Part shown: piece after piece, positions 1-7,690 of the stretch
Layout of the letters: every line of letters begins with the position of its first letter
Numbering within the stretch: the stretch's first letter is position 1
Origin: Calditrichota bacterium
GTDB taxonomy: Bacteria > Calditrichota > Calditrichia > Calditrichales > J004
Direction: 5' to 3'
Length of the DNA: 64,000 nucleotides
NCBI GenBank assembly: GCA_013112635.1
Contig: JABFGF010000002.1
Coordinates: 434,001 to 498,000 of the forward strand
Notes under the pieces: model-generated
Databases searched by the model: none
What the model was told of the DNA's origin: nothing
Seen by the model: only the letters and a program-made list of their open reading frames with translations
Program-made: the position numbers and the translations under genes

Positions 1-1
1 G

Positions 2-337
2 CTGGAGGAAGGTGTTGAACCACCAATGTTTGCACTTATTGTATTTTTTGCAACGATTCTTGGCGCTATTGTTTTCGGAATCTGGAATACAATTGTACGC
101 ATGGGAAAAACCGGTCAATCTCTTGGCAGGAAATTTTTAAACATTGCCGTTCTTTCTGGAGATTTACAACCGATTGGCGTTGGAAGTGCGGCTTTGAGGG
201 AAATTATTGGTCGCTGGATTTCAGGAATGGTTTGTTATATTGGCTATCTAAATGCTTTTTGGGACAAAGATAACCAAATGTGGCATGATAAAATGGCAAG
301 CTGTTTCGTTTACTATGTAGAAGAAAACTACTCCTGA
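2..337 (+). CDS. RDD family membrane protein, 5'-truncated by window edge
   Basis: This is the C-terminal part of an RDD family integral membrane protein, whose function is generally unassigned (some family members are linked to ion or antiporter activity). The reading frame is already open at base 2 and encodes LEEGVEPP before the first ATG at 26. The typical first membrane segment of the family is missing, so the true start lies outside the window. What is visible is a membrane segment (FALIVFFATILGAIVFGIW), the family's basic GKTGQSLGRK-type loop, a second hydrophobic stretch, and a C-terminal DKDNQMWHDKMA motif that is typical of RDD proteins. It converges on rmuC, and the two share a hairpin terminator. 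Confidence 0.75.
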   Translation: MEEGVEPPMFALIVFFATILGAIVFGIWNTIVRMGKTGQSLGRKFLNIAVLSGDLQPIGVGSAALREIIGRWISGMVCYIGYLNAFWDKDNQMWHDKMASCFVYYVEENYS

Positions 338-357
338 CACAAAATTAGTATTTTACT

Positions 358-395
358 CTATCAAGGTTGTTCGTATAAACTTACAGCCTTGATAG
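358..395. terminator. Bidirectional hairpin terminator between RDD gene and rmuC
   Basis: CTATCAAGG (358-366) pairs perfectly with CCTTGATAG (387-395) around a 20-nt loop. The arms are flanked by T-rich sequence on the plus side and A/T-rich sequence on the other. It lies between two convergent genes, so it can serve both. Confidence 0.65.
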
Positions 396-396
396 T

Positions 397-1590
397 TTAT
401 TCAAACGTGGTATCCGGTAAAAATGAGTTTGTTTCCGTCCGGATAGAGTCAATTTTTTGTAAGGGCTTTTCAAGTTGATTGCTGCGCACTGTATTTAATT
501 CAAAAAACTCTTTTTGGGCCATTTCTATTTTGCGGCCCATACTATCCATCTTCTCTTTAAATTTATCCCATTGTTTATTGAAATCAGAAAGCAAATCCAG
601 AATTTGAGCAGCCGTCTGTTCCAGATTAAAGTTTTCTACTGCCTGGCGGATTACTGCAAGAATTGCATAAAGCGTAACAGGTGAGCTGAGGATTACTTTA
701 TTTTTCAATGCATCATCCAACAGACCCTGGTCATGTTCATTTATAAAAGCATACACTTGCTCATTGGGGATAAACACAATCATATAATCCACAGTGTTGT
801 TTGCAGGATTTATATAATCACGGGTAACTACGTCTTTTATCCTTTGCCGCACATCTTTTAAAAACTGGTTTTTAAATTGATTTCTTTCAAGGTCATTATT
901 TGTTTCCAGGTAAGATAAGTAATTGCTAAGTGGAAACTTGACATCCATATTTACAATCAGATCATGTGGGAGTAGAAATGTAAAATCCGGACGTGAGCTG
1001 GAGTTTTCCAGGCTTTTTTGTTTACGATAATTTATCCCCTCAATCAATCCTGCCATCCGCAGCACATCCTCAGCCATACGTTCGCCCCATTGGCCCCTTC
1101 TTTGCGAATCACTCAGGGCATTATTCAGTTTATTGGTTGTATCCTGCAAATGGCGTGTTTGCTCAACGGAGTTTTTTAACTGTTCACTTAGCTGGCCATA
1201 ACTTTCTTTTCGTTCATTTTCTATTTTACCAACAAGCTCCTGAACTTTGTTTAGCTCCGATTTCATTCCTGTCAGTGTTTGGTCAATCAATGCCTTTTTA
1301 CCTTGCAGATTTTCTTCACTGCGGCGCGATTGATCCTGGAATTTTTGATTGGCAAGTTTTAAAAACTCATTGGTCGATTTGCTTAGCACGTCCATCGACA
1401 AAGCTGAAAACGATTCACGCAGTTGACTAATTATTTTTTCAAGTTCCTGAATTTTCTCCAGTTGTGATTGACGGGCTAATTCACCTGCAAATTCTTTTAC
1501 CGATTTTTGCTGACGCGAGTAAATTAGTGCGGTTGTGATAACCCCAATAATTAGTCCGAAAATAAACAAGCCTATTTCTAATAAAGGCAT
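397..1590 (-). CDS. rmuC: DNA recombination protein RmuC
   Basis: This is an RmuC family protein, a predicted membrane-tethered nuclease-fold protein that limits recombination at inverted repeats. It has an N-terminal transmembrane helix (about residues 3-24), a long coiled coil (about 30-170) rich in Lys, Glu and Gln, then the conserved RmuC domain (about 160-370). Recognisable blocks are GQWGE, RPDFTFLLP, DVKFPLSNY and DYMIVFIPNEQVYAF. Its length of 397 aa is usual for the family. It is transcribed alone: a strong terminator separates it from the upstream gene, and the RDD gene converges on it downstream. Confidence 0.93.
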   Translation of the reverse strand: MPLLEIGLFIFGLIIGVITTALIYSRQQKSVKEFAGELARQSQLEKIQELEKIISQLRESFSALSMDVLSKSTNEFLKLANQKFQDQSRRSEENLQGKKALIDQTLTGMKSELNKVQELVGKIENERKESYGQLSEQLKNSVEQTRHLQDTTNKLNNALSDSQRRGQWGERMAEDVLRMAGLIEGINYRKQKSLENSSSRPDFTFLLPHDLIVNMDVKFPLSNYLSYLETNNDLERNQFKNQFLKDVRQRIKDVVTRDYINPANNTVDYMIVFIPNEQVYAFINEHDQGLLDDALKNKVILSSPVTLYAILAVIRQAVENFNLEQTAAQILDLLSDFNKQWDKFKEKMDSMGRKIEMAQKEFFELNTVRSNQLEKPLQKIDSIRTETNSFLPDTTFE

Positions 1591-1660
1591 CCGTTCCTCA
1601 TAAATTTAAATGTGGTTTGAAGTTAACAGAAAAAGTAGATAATTGGAAGTAGGAAAAATA

Positions 1661-1688
1661 AATAAAAAACGCAGGCAAAAGCCTGCGT
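1661..1688 (-). terminator. Rho-independent terminator of the oad operon
   Basis: On the minus strand ACGCAGGC-TTTT-GCCTGCGT forms a perfect 8-bp stem with a 4-nt loop, directly followed by a T-run (1661-1668 on the plus strand as A's). It follows the small gene at 1704-2024 and so closes the oad operon. Confidence 0.9.
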
Positions 1689-1703
1689 ATATAATAAAAA
1701 AAA

Positions 1704-2024
1704 TTATTCTTCGATATGCCTGATAGGATCAGGTAGTAATGGGGAAGGCCCCCAAATAACAACATCAAGGTTCTTTACAAAAGTACGGAACTCTGCTGTA
1801 ATTTTTTGAAACTCCGGTTCCTGGGCCAAGGCTGCATAATGTGCCAGGCTTTTCCAAACAGAAGTTCTACGTACGTGAGGAGAACCCATCATATTGCGCT
1901 GAGCATGAAACTCTATAAAACCATCTGCTGACACCATCATATTAGTTGCTTTGCGTGCCAGCCTGGCATAAGCATTTTCATCTATTCCTGCCAGAAAATC
2001 ATATGTAAAAGCGACTTCAATCAT
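1704..2024 (-). CDS. Small dimeric alpha/beta-barrel-like protein
   Basis: This 106-aa cytosolic protein has a predicted beta-alpha-beta layout (EVAFTYDF, then a helix ENAYARLARKATNMM, then strand GFIEFHAQRN, then helix). That layout resembles antibiotic-biosynthesis-monooxygenase or EthD-type dimeric barrels. No catalytic motif is identifiable, so the function is unknown. It starts 61 bp after the end of oadB on the same strand and is followed by a strong terminator, which places it as the last gene of the decarboxylase operon. A metabolic accessory role is inference only. Confidence 0.6.
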   Translation of the reverse strand: MIEVAFTYDFLAGIDENAYARLARKATNMMVSADGFIEFHAQRNMMGSPHVRRTSVWKSLAHYAALAQEPEFQKITAEFRTFVKNLDVVIWGPSPLLPDPIRHIEE

Positions 2025-2085
2025 TTTTAACTCCTTTTGAAACTAAGAGAAATATTTGTTATTTAATTGCTCGTTATGGATGTAA

Positions 2086-3213
2086 TTAAAAAAGTAAACT
2101 TAGGAAAACCCCCGCTGCAACTGCTGACCCAATCACACCTGCAACATTTGGCCCCATTGCCGCCATAAGCGGATTAACCCGTCCATCGGTTTCTTCTGAA
2201 ACAAAAGTCTGCACAACTCTTGCTGCCATTGGTACTGCAGAAACACCTGCGGCTCCAATACAGGGATTTATTTTTCTACCTTTTTTCAAAAACAGATTAA
2301 TAAATTTTGCAAAAACCACTCCACCCATTGTACTAACCGTAAATGCAACCGCACCCATTGCCAAAATCATAAGTGTCTGAGCTGTTAAAAAGCGTCCGGC
2401 ATCCATAGTCGCCCCAACAGTAAGCCCTAAAAAGATTGTAACAATATCGATCATTGGGCCACCGGCTGTTTTTTTAAGACGTTCGGTTACACCACTTTCA
2501 CGGATTAAATTACCAAACATCAACATACCAATTAACGGGGCGCTTGATGGAATTGCCAATGATGCAACAACTCCGGTGAATATTGGGAAAATCAATATAG
2601 CCGTTTTAGAAACCGGCCTGGCCTGTGGCATGTCAATCAATCTTTCTTTTTTGGTGGTTAACATGCGTATAATTGGCGGTTGAATAATTGGAACAAGCGA
2701 CATATAACTATAGGCTGCCAATGCCACCGGGCCCAATAAATGAGGGGCAAGTTTGCTTGCCAGAAATATTGATGTAGGTCCATCAGCGCCACCAATAATA
2801 CCAATAACGGCTGCTTCTTTTAGATTAAATCCAAACAAATAAAAAGCACCAATAGCAGCAACAAAAATCCCAACCTGTGCAGCAGCACCCAACAAAAAAG
2901 TTAGAGGCCTGCCCAATAAAGGCCGGAAATCGGTAAGCACACCAACACCTAAAAAGATTATTGGAGGAAGCAGTTCTGTTTTAATCCCCGCTTTATAAAT
3001 AAGGGAAATAATTCCATTGTCATTTGAACCCATCTCTGCCAAAGGCAGGTTCGCAACCAGTATACCAAAACCAATAGGGATCAACAATAAAGGTTCATAC
3101 TCTTTGGTAATAGCCAAAAATATCAGAATGCCCGCTATCGCAAACATTACCCAGTTTCCCCAAAGCATATGGGCAAAGCCGGATTGACTTAAAAGATTAA
3201 TTAAAGCATCCAT
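2086..3213 (-). CDS. oadB: Na+-translocating decarboxylase beta subunit
   Basis: This is the integral membrane beta subunit that decarboxylates carboxybiotin and pumps Na+ outward (oxaloacetate, methylmalonyl-CoA or glutaconyl-CoA decarboxylase family). The 375-aa length matches the family. Nearly the whole protein is hydrophobic, and it contains the signature GIIGGADGPTSIF with the conserved Asp of the Na+ site and a C-terminal GPNVAGVIGSAVAAGVF block. It lies 12 bp after oadA in the order oadG-oadA-oadB. The beta subunit does not identify the substrate. The alpha subunit points to an oxaloacetate- or pyruvate-type carboxyltransferase. Confidence 0.93.
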   Translation of the reverse strand: MDALINLLSQSGFAHMLWGNWVMFAIAGILIFLAITKEYEPLLLIPIGFGILVANLPLAEMGSNDNGIISLIYKAGIKTELLPPIIFLGVGVLTDFRPLLGRPLTFLLGAAAQVGIFVAAIGAFYLFGFNLKEAAVIGIIGGADGPTSIFLASKLAPHLLGPVALAAYSYMSLVPIIQPPIIRMLTTKKERLIDMPQARPVSKTAILIFPIFTGVVASLAIPSSAPLIGMLMFGNLIRESGVTERLKKTAGGPMIDIVTIFLGLTVGATMDAGRFLTAQTLMILAMGAVAFTVSTMGGVVFAKFINLFLKKGRKINPCIGAAGVSAVPMAARVVQTFVSEETDGRVNPLMAAMGPNVAGVIGSAVAAGVFLSLLF

Positions 3214-3225
3214 TTTATTAAACCT

Positions 3226-5073
3226 TTATGCAATTGTTAAAATCGGTTGAGTAGAATCAATTTCATCACCGATTTGAATAAAAACAGCTTCGACTGTTCC
3301 AGAAACCTGAGATTTAATATCATGCTTAGCTTTCATTGCCTCTATCTGTGCTACAACCTGCCCTTCCTGAACAGAGTCTCCCGCTTTGACGAGAATATCA
3401 ACAACATCAACCGTTCCGGCAAAAGTTGAAAAAACAGGTTTGCCGTCTACAACAGGTTCTTCTTTTCGAGCTTTAACCACAGTTGGCTTATTATTCCCAT
3501 TTTTGGTCATTGGTTCCAGCGTAACCATAAAAGTGCGTGATTTGCCATTTTCTTCAATAACACATTTTGTTTTAACCGGGCTGGTAGCAGGTACCGGAGC
3601 GGCTGGGGCAATTTGTGGTTGTGCTACAGGTTTAGCTTCTTCTTTCTTTTTCAAAGGAATATCAATTTTACCTTTTCCTGTCAGAAACCGGATACCTTCA
3701 TTTACTTCAATTTTCTTGCCGGGGACCATTGCCGCCAGTACAAGAAAAGTGTTAACATCATTTACTTCAAGGTCTCTTTCTTTCAATGCATCCTGTGCCG
3801 GCTTAACATTATTTGCGGCTGCTTCGAGCGGATCACCTTCAAATACAGGTAGTTCAAGTTGCTTGGATGCTGCTTCAACAACCTTCGGATCCGGTGATAA
3901 AGGTGTTTTACCAAAATAGCCGAGTACCGCGCGGCCATAACCCGATTCAATTTTATTCCAGCGTCCATACATCACATTATTGAAAGCTTGTAACCAGTAT
4001 TGCTGGCTTCCGGGGGTAACACTTGTCCAGGCACCACCTGCTTCAACAACAACAGGAAACTCGGCAAGCACATCGCTGTATTTGCTTAAAATTCCTGCTT
4101 TTACCATCATGTGAACATTTGGACCTATTGCGCCTCCAGGCATTGGAAAACCAAGAACACGTGCATCAGCTGTGGTTGTTGTTGGGTTAAAATTATAATC
4201 TTTTAAGCCTTCGTTTAAAATATCTTCTATCCCATGAATTTTTGACACATCTACATCAAGTGAGTATCCTGTTCCTTTTAAGGCATGGTCCAAAGAGCGG
4301 ATATCTGGTTGAACAGTTCCGCTGGCCATTGGCCGGATTGATACATCAACTCCATCAACACCACCTGCTATACCTGCCATATAACAAGCAACAGCCATAC
4401 TTGCGGTGTCGTGTGTATGTTGCCACAAGGGCATTTCGGGAGGCATAATTTTCTTAAGACCAACAACCGTATCATAAATAGTTTTGGGATCCGTTGTACC
4501 ACTGGCATCTTTAAGGCAAATACTGTCTATTTGCATGCCACTTTCTAACAGCCGCTTACCAATATCAATATAAAAATCTGCCGTATGCACCTTTTCCGAT
4601 TTAAATGGCAGTCCCATAATAGCAATACAAACCTGGTGATGCATCCCTGAATCGATTATGGGCTTACCCGTTTTAATCAGGTTTTCGACATCATTCATAT
4701 AATCAAAATTTCGATCATAGGTCGTGCCATATTTATGCATTAACTTTGCTTGTAAATCAAGACCCGGCATTGATTGAGTCGTTAATGTTACGCCGGAAAC
4801 CGACCGTGTTAAAATTTGAAGTTCAACATCTGGGCCGACGGCATCACGCATTGCCTGCATTGTTTCAAACGGATTTTCACCTAAATAAAAATAAGGTGCC
4901 TGGTATCTTGCTCCACCACCAAATTCAATATGTCTGATGCCTGCATCAACGGATGCTTTCATTGCAGGTAAATAATCATTTAGTCTTACTTTGCCTCCAA
5001 ATGAACTTTGTAAGCCATCTCTGAAAGGCGTAAACATTACATTTATTTTTTTTCCTGATTGGGTATAGATCAT
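3226..5073 (-). CDS. oadA: Biotin-dependent carboxyltransferase (OadA/PycB-like) with biotinyl domain
   Basis: This alpha subunit moves a carboxyl group from its substrate to biotin. The N-terminal two thirds is an HMGL-like TIM barrel with metal-binding features: FRDGLQS near the N-terminus, the LKDASG block carrying the likely carbamylated Lys, and the metal ligands of QHTHD. A Pro/Ala-rich linker (around KEEAKPVAQPQIAPAAP) leads to a C-terminal biotinyl domain with EAMKA, so biotin should sit on K581. FRDGLQS replaces the RDAHQSL seen in classical OadA/PycB. The sequence looks closer to the less-studied form found in Bacteroidota, with conserved GENPFE. Oxaloacetate is the likeliest substrate but is not proved. 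It overlaps oadG by 4 bp. Confidence 0.88.
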   Translation of the reverse strand: MIYTQSGKKINVMFTPFRDGLQSSFGGKVRLNDYLPAMKASVDAGIRHIEFGGGARYQAPYFYLGENPFETMQAMRDAVGPDVELQILTRSVSGVTLTTQSMPGLDLQAKLMHKYGTTYDRNFDYMNDVENLIKTGKPIIDSGMHHQVCIAIMGLPFKSEKVHTADFYIDIGKRLLESGMQIDSICLKDASGTTDPKTIYDTVVGLKKIMPPEMPLWQHTHDTASMAVACYMAGIAGGVDGVDVSIRPMASGTVQPDIRSLDHALKGTGYSLDVDVSKIHGIEDILNEGLKDYNFNPTTTTADARVLGFPMPGGAIGPNVHMMVKAGILSKYSDVLAEFPVVVEAGGAWTSVTPGSQQYWLQAFNNVMYGRWNKIESGYGRAVLGYFGKTPLSPDPKVVEAASKQLELPVFEGDPLEAAANNVKPAQDALKERDLEVNDVNTFLVLAAMVPGKKIEVNEGIRFLTGKGKIDIPLKKKEEAKPVAQPQIAPAAPVPATSPVKTKCVIEENGKSRTFMVTLEPMTKNGNNKPTVVKARKEEPVVDGKPVFSTFAGTVDVVDILVKAGDSVQEGQVVAQIEAMKAKHDIKSQVSGTVEAVFIQIGDEIDSTQPILTIA

Positions 5074-5282
5074 TTTATTTCCTCAATCTTAGTGATTTTT
5101 GTTCCGGGATAAATTGCAGCGTGACTTGTTGTGATTGCTGCATAAATTGTTGTGTCTTCTTTTAATTGTCTGAAAGGAAAAAAGCGGGTTATTATTTGAA
5201 TCGAAACAGCTAATCCACCAAGAATCAGAAAAACTGTTATTATGGCTGAAATGCAAATGGATAAAATATCCGGAGAGCCCAT
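5070..5282 (-). CDS. oadG: Decarboxylase gamma subunit (OadG-like)
   Basis: This 70-aa protein has one N-terminal transmembrane helix (about residues 8-32) and a short charged cytosolic tail. That is the architecture of the gamma subunit, which anchors the alpha subunit to the beta subunit. Sequence conservation in this family is weak, so the call rests on size, topology and position: it is the first gene of the operon and overlaps oadA by 4 bp (ATGA type). The C-terminal Zn-binding His residues known from some OadG proteins are not evident. Confidence 0.72.
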   Translation of the reverse strand: MGSPDILSICISAIITVFLILGGLAVSIQIITRFFPFRQLKEDTTIYAAITTSHAAIYPGTKITKIEEIK

Positions 5283-5428
5283 TATGTATCCTTATATTTA
5301 TAATCTGAATATTTCAATCATGCAATTTACAAACTAATATTGGGTGTGGCAACTGTTAATCAGTTTTCTTGATGATCTATAAGTAAAACATTTATTCCCG
5401 TTTTTTAGCATGGCTTGTTATAAATAAA

Positions 5429-5460
5429 TTCCGATCCCAAATTTTGATCTGGCATCGGAA
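5429..5460 (-). terminator. Terminator of the redox/signalling operon
   Basis: TTCCGAT (5429-5435) pairs with ATCGGAA (5454-5460). An inner CCA/TGG pairing lengthens the stem. On the minus strand an AT-rich tract (TTTATTTATAAC) follows. It lies about 85 bp past the stop of the gene at 5543, at the end of the long minus-strand run that starts at 13141. The rest of 5283-5542 shows no gene. Confidence 0.6.
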
Positions 5461-5542
5461 CCTAAATCTGAATTATAAAAAATATAAATTGCTTAACCGG
5501 CTAAATGTACATTTAACAACCTGTAAATGAAATTAAAATCAT

Positions 5543-6718
5543 TTATTCATGATGTACAAAAAAGTCATTAACTATCGCATTCAAATCCTTCTCCTTTAAA
5601 GCTTCTAATTCACCAAGATACAAATGTCCATCCGCAGGAACATTTTCTTCATCTGCCGTTGATGTGACAGATTTCTTTACATAATCATGTAAACGTGAGA
5701 TATCCTCATTAAAAAACTCAACCGCCGTTTGGCCAATTTTTAAATCCTTTAACTCATCATCCAGGTTGCTGGCTTCAATAGTACAAATTGAGTTTTTCTC
5801 ATAAGCGGAAAAATCTAATAGATCCAAATCATCCAATAAAATTTTATTAATTCCTGACACTTTTCCACTAATGGGCGAATTAAATGGAATTGAATGTGTC
5901 TTTTGTTTAACAGTAAACAGCAGTTGTCCTTGTCGTACTTCCATTCCTGGATTCGGGAAATCTATACTATCAATTTTTCCTATTATTTTTTTAGCAAAAT
6001 CGTCTATTCCAATATCAACTTTTCCATTGGCATTTACCGTGGCCCAGCAATGGCCTTTGGAAATAAATACGCCACCGGGAATTGAAAAAGCGACTGTATT
6101 TTTAGATTCATCTTCTAAAGAATGTGTTATTGTTACTTTGGTTTTAAGCTGCTTGGCCAAACGTTCTTCTCTTTTAATATTAAACTTTTTAACCAGTGCC
6201 AGCAATTCATCTTCAGTAAATGGTTTTTCTACATAATCCATCGCGCCATACTTCATCGTCTCCACTGCTGAATCTACAGATGCATACCCGGTAATAATAA
6301 TTACATCAATATCCGGTCTTAAATGTTTTACACTTTTGCAAACATCCTCTCCACTCATTGCCGGCATTTTTAAATCCGTAAAAACAAAATCATAGTGATT
6401 TTTTTGGATTAATCCCAAGGCTTCCTGACCAGTTTCAACTGTGTCCACAGAATATCCTCCAAGTACCAGAATTTTTCTAAAACTGCTAAGAATTATTTCC
6501 TCATCATCCACCGCTAAAATTTTTGCAATTGGATTATCAACATCTACGCGCTTCAAAGTTTTGGCTTCATGGCTAAAATCCAGGTTAAGGTTAACAGCCA
6601 AAATTTCTTCTCTTTCTTTGCGTAAACGCTTTTCTTTCTTTTTGCGTATTATTGATCGGATAACAAGATCCGAAATAATAAACAAAACTACTGCTACGAT
6701 TAAAAGTAATATTCCCAT
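5543..6718 (-). CDS. Membrane-anchored response regulator with GcvH-like output domain
   Basis: This 391-aa protein has an N-terminal transmembrane helix (residues 3-22), a basic stretch, and a receiver domain (about 65-185). The receiver carries acidic D71/D72, phospho-acceptor D115 in FTDLKMP and K165 in EKPF. A domain resembling the glycine-cleavage H protein follows (about 215-345). The H-protein lipoyl site would precede SPISG (281-285), but the aligned residue is T274, with lysines only at 271 and 273, so lipoylation looks doubtful. There is no DNA-binding domain. It is the last gene of the operon with the haem-sensing kinase. A role as a membrane-localised phospho-switch acting by protein contact is inference. 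Confidence 0.8.
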   Translation of the reverse strand: MGILLLIVAVVLFIISDLVIRSIIRKKKEKRLRKEREEILAVNLNLDFSHEAKTLKRVDVDNPIAKILAVDDEEIILSSFRKILVLGGYSVDTVETGQEALGLIQKNHYDFVFTDLKMPAMSGEDVCKSVKHLRPDIDVIIITGYASVDSAVETMKYGAMDYVEKPFTEDELLALVKKFNIKREERLAKQLKTKVTITHSLEDESKNTVAFSIPGGVFISKGHCWATVNANGKVDIGIDDFAKKIIGKIDSIDFPNPGMEVRQGQLLFTVKQKTHSIPFNSPISGKVSGINKILLDDLDLLDFSAYEKNSICTIEASNLDDELKDLKIGQTAVEFFNEDISRLHDYVKKSVTSTADEENVPADGHLYLGELEALKEKDLNAIVNDFFVHHE

Positions 6719-6856
6719 AATGCCCTCCTATTTTAGGCATGTTATTTCGTCAATTGGCATTCTTATTTTGATCCTGAATCGACCATACTCCAGTACTAAA
6801 AAAACAGTTAAAATCCAAGACCAAAACATTTCAATTATTTAACACTTTTTTATCCA

Positions 6857-7666
6857 TTAAATCCGATCTGAACTGCATGGAACCAGGTGTTTGGATTCAA
6901 ACTCCAAATTGCTTGGTACGATGATATATAACCAACCTCTAAAATATGGATCTTTCTCAACCAGCGTGAAGTCACCAATAACATGTTCATTTCGTTTAAT
7001 AATTCTTCCGCTTAACGGTGAAAGTACACTATGCACTAATTCATTATCCGAGGTAATCTGGCAACAATTATTGCCCTGGATTATCTCCCCATCGAAATCA
7101 AGCATTTCAATATTTTTAATATTCTCTATTGTTCTTAAAAAAAGATCGGTTATACCAATTTTAAAAGAGCCATCATTTTCTTTAAAAGCCCATGTTGAAT
7201 ATCCTAAGCGCAAATACCTGGGTGGGCATGGGATATAAGAAACCATTGCGTTTTTCTTATTTGAATCGAAAAAATATGAAGCAACCTGTTTTTGGATTTT
7301 GGCATAATTTAAACCACGCTTTAAACTGCTTATCAACTCATCAAAAGTAAAAGGTTTTGGTAGAAAGTCGATGGCGCCGTTATATAATGATTTCACCGCA
7401 TTCTCAACTGTAGAAAACCCGGTTGTAATAATAACAGGAATTCTAATTTCTTGTTGCCGTAGTTTTTCCAGTAATTCAAATCCATCCATCTCAGGCATCA
7501 TTATGTCACATACAATCAAGTCGTAAACGTTTGATTGAATCATTTTGAATCCGGAAAGTGCATCCTCTGCAACATCCACATGCCATCCTTCAGCTGAACA
7601 AAGCTTGACTATGGAATCCAGTATTACTCTTTCATCATCGATGGCAATAATCCGCTTAGTTTTCAT
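6857..7666 (-). CDS. Response regulator with degenerate GcvH-like output domain
   Basis: This 269-aa soluble paralogue of the neighbour at 5543 has a receiver domain at 1-125 (D10/D11, phospho-acceptor D54 in VCDIMMPEMDG, K104 in PKPF). A GcvH-like domain follows at about 150-255. In SPLSG (216-220), equivalent to SPVSG of H protein, the lysine position is occupied by E209, so the domain cannot be lipoylated at that site. Two adjacent cysteines (201-202) are visible. There is no HTH. It starts 24 bp after the kinase gene, so the kinase at 7691-9550 is its likely partner. Function is unknown. Confidence 0.8.
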   Translation of the reverse strand: MKTKRIIAIDDERVILDSIVKLCSAEGWHVDVAEDALSGFKMIQSNVYDLIVCDIMMPEMDGFELLEKLRQQEIRIPVIITTGFSTVENAVKSLYNGAIDFLPKPFTFDELISSLKRGLNYAKIQKQVASYFFDSNKKNAMVSYIPCPPRYLRLGYSTWAFKENDGSFKIGITDLFLRTIENIKNIEMLDFDGEIIQGNNCCQITSDNELVHSVLSPLSGRIIKRNEHVIGDFTLVEKDPYFRGWLYIIVPSNLEFESKHLVPCSSDRI

Positions 7667-7690
7667 TTTTTCCTTGTAACTAAAATTTTT

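Noticed and set aside
993-1430. 145-codon plus-strand frame opposite rmuC
   Set aside because: Antisense to the conserved RmuC domain, with no ribosome-binding site and no recognisable domain.
3386-3919. Long plus-strand frame (177 codons) opposite the decarboxylase alpha gene
   Set aside because: It lies wholly antisense to a clearly conserved coding region and its translation is low-complexity Ser/Thr/Phe-rich, as expected of a shadow frame.
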